A stretch of 64,000 nt of DNA from assembly GCA_038731975.1 (NCBI GenBank), contig JAVYQJ010000007.1, positions 1 through 64,000 of the forward strand, written 5' to 3'. Below the pieces are notes generated by a model. It searched no databases and had not been told where the DNA came from. It worked only from the letters and a program-made list of their open reading frames with translations. Below, in pieces: positions 58,719-64,000 of this stretch. The stretch's first letter is position 1; each line of letters opens with the position of its first letter. The DNA comes from Thermofilaceae archaeon. Its GTDB lineage: Archaea; Thermoproteota; Thermoprotei; Thermofilales; Thermofilaceae. A program made the position numbers and the translations under genes.

Positions 58719-59942
58719 ATGCGCTTATTCCATCTTACTCAGCCCTTCAGGGGGTTGGACAAGAGGTACAAGGTGATTCTCGCGGTGACAGGCTTGTACA
58801 ATTGGGCTGCGAGCCTACCGGCCACCTATCTACAGATTTACACGGTTCAGCTGGGCGCTAACCCCGTTGAGCTGGGCTCGCTCTCCAGCATCGGGAGCGT
58901 GGCGAGCGCGCTCGCGGCAGCTCCGGCGGGCGCGCTCATGGCGAAGCATGGGGTGAGGAGGACGCTGCTTATCGGCTTCCTCGTCTTCGCTCTGTCAGCG
59001 TTCACCTACGCCATCGCCAGCCATTGGCTGATGCTCATCCCAGCTTTCCTCCTCTCCTTCATCGCTCCGTCCCTCATCTTCCCGATCTCGGACATCGTCA
59101 TCGTTGGTGTCACGGGGCAGGGCTCGAGAGCCACAGCGATGGGCTTGTCCCGCGTCGCGTGGAACGCCTTCAGCGTTCTCGCACCACCCGTCGCAACAGC
59201 GATCGTCGTTGCGTTCGGGGGGATGACGGTCGAGGGTATTCGCCCGATCTTCCTCGTCCAGCTCGCAGCCGCTTTAATCGCAACGTTCATTATCGCCGCG
59301 CACATGGAGGACCTGAGGCTCCCGGAGGCACGCAGCGAGGAAGGGCGAAAGTCAAGCCTCTGGCGGAGCCTGAGGTGGCTATTCACTAAGCGCAAAGCGC
59401 TGGCCTGGTTCGTCGCGATGTCGGCTCAACGCTTCGGAATGGGGGTTTCGATGGCCTTCCTCCCCCTCTGGATCGTAGAGGTGAGGGGGGCGGACCCCTA
59501 CGTCATTGGCGCCATGAATACGGCTGGCATAGCAGCGCTCCTTTTGCTCTCCCTGCCGGCCGGAGCCCTCTCCGACCGGTACGGCTACCTGAGGATCTAC
59601 GCAGCCCTCCGAACCCTCCTGTACGCTGGCACCCTCCTCGCGCTCCTCGTCCCCAGCCGAGAGGCCCTCGTAGCTGCTGGCGGCTTAGGAATCGTCGGGC
59701 TCATGTACGGGGCTGGCTTCGCAAGCTTCATCCCGTTCATCACCGCGTTCTGGGAAACCCCGCCCCCGGAGCTCAGGGCGGCGTGGTTCACCGCATCGAG
59801 CATCATCGGCGGCCTCATCGCCGCCGTAGCCCCCCTCATCGGTGGAGCCCTCTGGATGGCGGGCTTCAGGGATCAACTGCTCCTCCTCGCCCTGGCCGTC
59901 GACGTCGCTGGGCTCGCAGTCGTCCTGCTCGGCTGCCGCTAG
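58719..59942 (+). CDS. MFS family transporter
   Basis: From ATG 58719 the 407-residue protein has about 12 predicted helices. GALMAKHGVRRTLLIGFLVF (loop 2-3) is the MFS motif A, repeated as GALSDRYGYLRIYAALRTLL in the second half. A hydrophilic middle loop contains LPEARSEEGRKSSLWRSL. MFS proteins export drugs or move sugars and small acids with protons. The substrate is unknown. It lies next to sugar-oxidoreductase genes on the other strand. Confidence 0.88.
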   Translation: MRLFHLTQPFRGLDKRYKVILAVTGLYNWAASLPATYLQIYTVQLGANPVELGSLSSIGSVASALAAAPAGALMAKHGVRRTLLIGFLVFALSAFTYAIASHWLMLIPAFLLSFIAPSLIFPISDIVIVGVTGQGSRATAMGLSRVAWNAFSVLAPPVATAIVVAFGGMTVEGIRPIFLVQLAAALIATFIIAAHMEDLRLPEARSEEGRKSSLWRSLRWLFTKRKALAWFVAMSAQRFGMGVSMAFLPLWIVEVRGADPYVIGAMNTAGIAALLLLSLPAGALSDRYGYLRIYAALRTLLYAGTLLALLVPSREALVAAGGLGIVGLMYGAGFASFIPFITAFWETPPPELRAAWFTASSIIGGLIAAVAPLIGGALWMAGFRDQLLLLALAVDVAGLAVVLLGCR

Positions 59943-60928
59943 TAGGGGAAGAGGGGGAGCTTCACCGGCCTCCCCTCCTCAGCCGACTTGACGGCGGCCA
60001 GCGTCACCTCCAGCGTCCTCACCCCCTCGATGTACGGGACGTCGGTTTCGCGGCCCAGCTTGACGCAGTCGATGAAGTGCCGATCCTCCTCGAAGTAGGG
60101 GTCAACTGTCGCGCTAATGACGCTCCTCTCCTCGCCCCGCGCGACGATTACGTCGCCGCCCGAGCCGATGAGCTCCAGGTTCCTAGCGATCAAGCGGAAG
60201 TTCACGTCCATTCCGGCCGGCTGCGCGGCGCACGTGCTGGTTACGGAGCCGATCGCGCCCGACTTGAAGCGCATGATAACGGCTGACGCGGCCTCGATGT
60301 TGAAGTTGGGCAGGTCGCGCAGCGACCTCGTCTCGAAGTACGCTGAAACCTCCTCAACCTCGCTGCCCACCAGCCAGCGCCCCAGATCGACGAGGTGGGT
60401 CGACTGCTCAACCAGCTGGCCCCCGCTTAGCTCCCTACGCCTCCACCAGTGGTCGGGGCCCCCCGCCACGCCGCCGATCCACCATGCCTCGTACAGAATG
60501 ACGTCTCCGCCCATCTCGCGGAGCAGCTGCCTCGCAGCCCTCATCGAGTCGAGGAAGCGCCTCGTGTAACCGACGAGCGTGATAACGCCCGCCCTCTCCA
60601 CCGCCCTCAGGATCTCTACGGCCCTCTCGAGGGTGAGCGCGACGGGTTTCTCAACGAAGAAGTGCACACCGCGCTCGGCGCAGAGGATCTCCTGGTCGGT
60701 GTGCGCGTAGGGCGGTATGCAGATGAAGACCGCGTCCAGCTTCTCCCTCTCGAGCATCTGCCTGTAGTCGGCGTACGCTCTCCCACCGTACCTTTCAGCA
60801 AAGCTTTGCGCCCTGCTCGGCACAGCATCTGAGAAAGCAACGAGCTCGACGTCCTCCATCTTAACGAGCCTATCGGCGTGCACTTGCGCAATCCCGCCGC
60901 AGCCGATGAAGCCTACCCTAACTCTCAC
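59939..60928 (-). CDS. Gfo/Idh/MocA family oxidoreductase
   Basis: The 329-residue protein opens VRVGFIGCGGIAQVHADRLV, a dinucleotide-binding Rossmann fold. It carries the family motif FFVEKPVALTLERAVEILRA (EKP with catalytic Lys, about 93-95) and GGQLVEQSTHLVDLGRWLVG (the substrate-side H-x2-D). Such enzymes oxidise or reduce sugars and cyclitols using NAD(P). GTG 60928 has a TATA-like box at about 60949-60958. It is followed by the MFS gene on the opposite strand, overlapping by 4 bases. Confidence 0.92.
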   Translation of the reverse strand: MRVRVGFIGCGGIAQVHADRLVKMEDVELVAFSDAVPSRAQSFAERYGGRAYADYRQMLEREKLDAVFICIPPYAHTDQEILCAERGVHFFVEKPVALTLERAVEILRAVERAGVITLVGYTRRFLDSMRAARQLLREMGGDVILYEAWWIGGVAGGPDHWWRRRELSGGQLVEQSTHLVDLGRWLVGSEVEEVSAYFETRSLRDLPNFNIEAASAVIMRFKSGAIGSVTSTCAAQPAGMDVNFRLIARNLELIGSGGDVIVARGEERSVISATVDPYFEEDRHFIDCVKLGRETDVPYIEGVRTLEVTLAAVKSAEEGRPVKLPLFPY

Positions 60929-60966
60929 AAAAAGGAGTATGCGATTGAGTAAAAATCGTTAACGGG

Positions 60967-61974
60967 CTACGGCAGGCTTACCTCGCTCAAACCCGTTTCG
61001 CGGCGGAGGCGCTCCATGATACTCTCGCGAGAGCCCACCTCGAACACCAGCTCGTACTCGGCCACTGAAACCCTACGGCCGCCCACTTCGACCGCCGGCC
61101 GGAAGTGGAGCTCGATCTCGCCGAACCTCTCCGGCCCAGCCTCGGGGCCCGAGTTGTAGCTCTGCACGCAGCCCTTCGGGCCGGCTGGGTCGGCCTTGGC
61201 TGGGTCGAGGCACTCCTCTTGTCCTCTCGGAGCATCGTGCGTCCTCATCAGCAGCAGAGCCCACACCCCGCCCTCCCTCTCGGCTACGTGAGCTATCGCG
61301 GCGGAGCCCTCGAACGGCAGATCCTCCGGCCTCACGCCCAGCTTGCAGACGCGCGCGCCATCGATCTTGAAGGAGACGTGATCCCTCGCTACGACCAAGC
61401 GCTCGGAAGGTATCGGGCCGAAGTAGTGGACGGGTTGCGCGCCCACCTTCACTGGTACGACCGCGGCCCCCCTCGAGCCGGGCTCCACCTGGGCGAGAGC
61501 CCAAAGGTTGAAGTCGCCCGGGTAGCTGGCCAGCACTGCATCCCTCACCAGCAGCCTATCGGGAGCGGCGAGCTTGAACTCCCTCCTCACCTTCGCGTGA
61601 AGCCTCCAGCCCTTGAAGCGGTCCGTGGCCTCCATCACGCCCTCGAGCACGACCCTATCCGGGCCGGCGTAGGTGATCCTGAAGCTGCCGGGATCCAGGC
61701 TGGCGGGGCAGAACCACCCCTCGAACTTCTCCGGGTCCTCGTAGAAGAAGGCCCGCTCGGGGGAGAGCCAGAGGCGGAGCCCGCCAACGTTCCAGCCGCC
61801 CTTCTCTAAGACCACCTCTAGCTCGGGGCTGACCCAAAGCAGGTTGAGCCCGCCTACGTACAGACCTAGTACCCTCGCGCCCCTCTCAACCACGAGAACC
61901 CTCGTCGAACCCTTCTCCAGAAGAGCCGCGGCTGAGTAGCGAGAGGCGATGCTCCTCAGCTCCTCCAGCTTCAT
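60967..61974 (-). CDS. Aldose-epimerase-like protein
   Basis: From ATG 61974 the 335-residue product shows a beta-sandwich pattern with GLYVGGLNLLWVSPELEVVL, GWNVGGLRLWLSPERAFFYE and FNLWALAQVEPGSRGAAVVP. This resembles galactose-mutarotase-like proteins that bind an aldose, and the length fits that superfamily. The longer ORF up to 62118 has a different reading and no similarity, and a TATA-like box (plus-strand CCGTAAAAATGG, about 61995-62006) supports ATG 61974. Specific activity is unknown. Confidence 0.7.
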   Translation of the reverse strand: MKLEELRSIASRYSAAALLEKGSTRVLVVERGARVLGLYVGGLNLLWVSPELEVVLEKGGWNVGGLRLWLSPERAFFYEDPEKFEGWFCPASLDPGSFRITYAGPDRVVLEGVMEATDRFKGWRLHAKVRREFKLAAPDRLLVRDAVLASYPGDFNLWALAQVEPGSRGAAVVPVKVGAQPVHYFGPIPSERLVVARDHVSFKIDGARVCKLGVRPEDLPFEGSAAIAHVAEREGGVWALLLMRTHDAPRGQEECLDPAKADPAGPKGCVQSYNSGPEAGPERFGEIELHFRPAVEVGGRRVSVAEYELVFEVGSRESIMERLRRETGLSEVSLP

Positions 61975-62018
61975 CAAGACTCCTGCGGGCTCGCCGTAAA
62001 AATGGCTAACTGCAGCCG

Positions 62019-64000
62019 CTAACCGGAGAAGCGCTTGGCGAACAGCTCGTAGAGGGCGAGCTGCTTCGGGTCGAGCCTCGGCTTCATCCCTCTCCGCGCT
62101 CTCTCGATATCCTCCCATGTCACAGTGGTCCTCGCGCTCCCGGTCTGCAGAGCCTCCTCGAAGAGGAGCCTCCTCACCCTCTCGGTGATCGCCTTCAGCT
62201 CGGCTGGGGTATAGTACTCGGTCTCGGCGGCCAGGCGCTCGATGACATCCTCACTCACGTCGAGGCCGCGGAGGAGGACCTTTAGGACGCTCATTCTGCC
62301 CTCCTTGTCTGGTGGCGGCACGTAGACGAGCTTGTCAAAGCGGCCGGGCCTGAGGATCGCCGCGTCCAGCTCCCATGGCTTGTTGGTGGCGCCGATCACG
62401 ACGACCCCCTGCGCCGATTCAAGGCCATCCATCTCCGCGAGGAGCTGGGAGAGGGCGTTGCGCCACTCGCTGGCCTCCCTAGCCCTGGCCAGCACCTCTA
62501 CCTCGTCGATGAAGAGGATCGCAGGTGCGTTCTCGCGGGCCAGATCGAACTTCTCCCTGATGAGCTGCGGCGCGCCCAGCGGGCCTGCCTTCGCCAACTC
62601 GTCGCCCGATATCGTCACGAAAGTGACGTTGAGCTCGTTTGCGAGGGCCTTGACGAGTGTGGTCTTACCCGTGCCGGGCGGCCCGTAGAGAAGGATCCCC
62701 TTCGGCAGCTTCACCCCCAGCCTCTCAGCGAGTTCCCGGTGCTTCAACGGGCCCTCGACGGCGAGCCTCAACTCCCTCTTCACTTCCTCCAAATCGCCGA
62801 TGTCGTCCCACCTGACCTCCCCTACGAAGGCGGGCTTCGCCTCGACGCGTACCGCTGAGTACTTCCTGGCCAGCTCCTCGTAACGCCTCAGGCTGGAAAG
62901 GGTTATCCTTGGCCTGTACTCGTTGAGGGCTTTGACGAAGTCGTCCAGGTTCGGCTTCCCGCCTCCCACCCTCTCCCTAACCCTCTCAACGATGTACTGG
63001 ATCTCAGCCGGCGAGTACCGCTCGCTCAACCTCGCTAGCTCCTCCACGTCCGCCACAACGTCGCCAAATGTTCTCCGTAGGAAGTTCTCCCAGAGCTCCC
63101 TCCTCCCCCTCGCGTCGGGGAGGGGCACGTAGATGACCTCGTCGAAGCGGCCGGGCCTGAGGAAGGACGGGTCGATCTCCTCCGGCACGTTTGTTGCCCC
63201 GACGATCAGAACTGGCACCTTCTTGTCGTGGAGCTCCTGAAGCCTACGCAGGAGGATGTCGACGAGCCTTACCGTCACTTCGTGAACGTAGCCGCGCCTC
63301 GTCCTTGCCATCGCTACCTGCTCCATCTCGTCGATCAAGAGTACGGCTGGCGCGCTCCTCTCCACCTCGTCGAGGAGGAGCGCGAGCTTGCGCTCACTCT
63401 CGCCGTACCACATCGTCAAGATCTCCTCCGCCCTCACCTCGAAGAGGGGCCAGCCCAGCTCACCGGCCATCGCCTTCGCCAGGAAGCTCTTCCCAGTGCC
63501 CGGGGGGCCAAAGAGGATAACGCCGTAGGCCCGCTTCCTCCCCCGCACGCTCTCTAGGATCTCGCGAATTCTAGCCTTCACCTGCTCCATGTCGTACACA
63601 TCATCGAGCTTCGGCAGCCCTCCTACCCCGGCCTGCTGCTTCTGCTCCTCGGCTCTAGCTCCTTCTGCCGCTACTACGGGAAGAGGCTGAACCGCTTCCA
63701 CCTTGTGGCACGAAACGGGGCTCCCCAGCGCAAGCGAGTAGGCAGCGGCTATCGGCAGTGCCGGGAGCAGAGCTAGGAAGCTGAGCCCCCACTCCCCACC
63801 CATAAACTCGTAGACCCAGCCCAGGACGCCCATGAGACCCGCGATCGCAAGCCAAGCGCAAAGTGGACTAAGCAACCTCGCGGGGAGCCCCCCGAGCACG
63901 GCGAAGCTCCTCCTCTCCTCCAACACCTGGAACACTCTGACGTGGATCGAGCGCGCTGCCGCAACCGCGGCCGCAGTCAGAGCGATGAAGGAGTAGGTAC
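62019..64000 (-). CDS. Membrane-anchored Cdc48-like double AAA ATPase (5' end beyond right edge)
   Basis: The frame stays open to the window edge without a start codon after 63935, so the N-terminus is cut. The visible part has hydrophobic segments (YSFIALTAAAVAAA, LLSPLCAWLAIAGLMGVLGW and LSFLALLPALPIAAAYSLAL), followed by two AAA modules. The first has VILFGPPGTGKSFLAKAMAG and VLLIDEMEQVAMARTRRGYV; the second has ILLYGPPGTGKTTLVKALAN and ILFIDEVEVLARAREASEWR, each with an arginine-finger region (ILRPGRFD). It resembles CDC48/VCP unfoldases but replaces the usual N-domain with a membrane anchor. It may extract or unfold membrane proteins. Confidence 0.88.
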   Translation of the reverse strand, partial: TYSFIALTAAAVAAARSIHVRVFQVLEERRSFAVLGGLPARLLSPLCAWLAIAGLMGVLGWVYEFMGGEWGLSFLALLPALPIAAAYSLALGSPVSCHKVEAVQPLPVVAAEGARAEEQKQQAGVGGLPKLDDVYDMEQVKARIREILESVRGRKRAYGVILFGPPGTGKSFLAKAMAGELGWPLFEVRAEEILTMWYGESERKLALLLDEVERSAPAVLLIDEMEQVAMARTRRGYVHEVTVRLVDILLRRLQELHDKKVPVLIVGATNVPEEIDPSFLRPGRFDEVIYVPLPDARGRRELWENFLRRTFGDVVADVEELARLSERYSPAEIQYIVERVRERVGGGKPNLDDFVKALNEYRPRITLSSLRRYEELARKYSAVRVEAKPAFVGEVRWDDIGDLEEVKRELRLAVEGPLKHRELAERLGVKLPKGILLYGPPGTGKTTLVKALANELNVTFVTISGDELAKAGPLGAPQLIREKFDLARENAPAILFIDEVEVLARAREASEWRNALSQLLAEMDGLESAQGVVVIGATNKPWELDAAILRPGRFDKLVYVPPPDKEGRMSVLKVLLRGLDVSEDVIERLAAETEYYTPAELKAITERVRRLLFEEALQTGSARTTVTWEDIERARRGMKPRLDPKQLALYELFAKRFSG

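Noticed and set aside
1-64000. CRISPR array or insertion sequence with clear transposase
   Set aside because: No regularly spaced direct repeats and no intact transposase-like protein seen by eye; only the 13-bp hairpin and the rmlA inverted copy stand out.

Overview
The window looks like part of the chromosome of a hyperthermophilic archaeon of the Thermoproteota (Crenarchaeota). Supporting genes are TFB, Rpo7 (RpoE'), Spt4, ribosomal proteins S15, S24e and S27ae, the KEOPS proteins Kae1, Bud32 and Pcc1, archaeal RecJ/GAN, archaeal Elp3, a GTP-dependent dephospho-CoA kinase and ferredoxin-dependent 2-oxoacid oxidoreductase. Most of the sequence is GC-rich, GTG starts are common, and many genes have an A/T-rich TATA-like box centred about 25-30 bases before the start codon. 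That spacing implies mostly leaderless mRNAs, and I used it to choose starts. A Thermofilum-like organism is possible, but I cannot prove the genus from sequence alone.

Layout. 1-4850 is an AT-richer, decayed, variable zone: the start of an rmlA-type gene running off the left edge, 2.4 kb of broken coding remnants, tRNA-Lys(CTT), a glycosyltransferase, and a second broken rmlA copy in inverted orientation joined to a deleted sugar-nucleotide epimerase. 4854-6875 holds two intact glycosyltransferases. 7024-8506 is a compact four-gene operon: HTH regulator, two-TM coiled-coil protein, 44-residue coiled-coil peptide and bactofilin-like beta-helix protein. 9604-11481 is a GH127 glycosidase. 11575-18271 is a three-gene cell-envelope operon: coiled-coil protein, large secreted beta-domain protein and a giant FtsX-type permease. 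18274-22617 is carB-carA. 22683-29566 is mainly sugar metabolism (sugar isomerases, GH39-like glycosidase, FGGY kinase) plus surE, a CDF transporter and dph6.

29641-36637 is the information-processing core: tfb, pcc1, recJ, S15, bud32, then divergently rpo7, spt4, dephospho-CoA kinase, S24e, S27ae and kae1. 36643-41798 holds a DegT aminotransferase, elp3, a vapBC toxin-antitoxin pair with a clear operator, a Trm9-like methyltransferase and a GNAT protein with an odd start. 42612-43413 is an ABC exporter wrecked by an internal deletion. 43558-45630 is a tail-anchored secreted GH2 enzyme. 45760-47765 is a PLP enzyme coupled to a DUF1611/DgcN protein. 47762-54665 is a 2-oxoglutarate node: a HTH-phosphoribosyltransferase regulator divergent from sucCD, 2-oxoacid:ferredoxin oxidoreductase and glutamate dehydrogenase. 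54715-58678 holds a 5-formyl-THF cyclo-ligase family protein, small unknowns, a nucleotidyltransferase, UPF0148, the KsgA/Dim1 methyltransferase and a JAMM metalloprotease. 58719-64000 holds an MFS transporter, a MocA-type dehydrogenase, an aldose-epimerase-like protein and a membrane-anchored double-AAA ATPase cut by the right edge.

Most notable: the bactofilin-like operon with two matching coiled-coil partners; the HTH-PRTase regulator with two inverted repeats in the region it shares with sucCD; single TATA boxes apparently shared by divergent leaderless genes; the envelope operon whose three proteins repeat one coiled-coil motif; and the inverted rmlA duplication bracketing a glycan gene.
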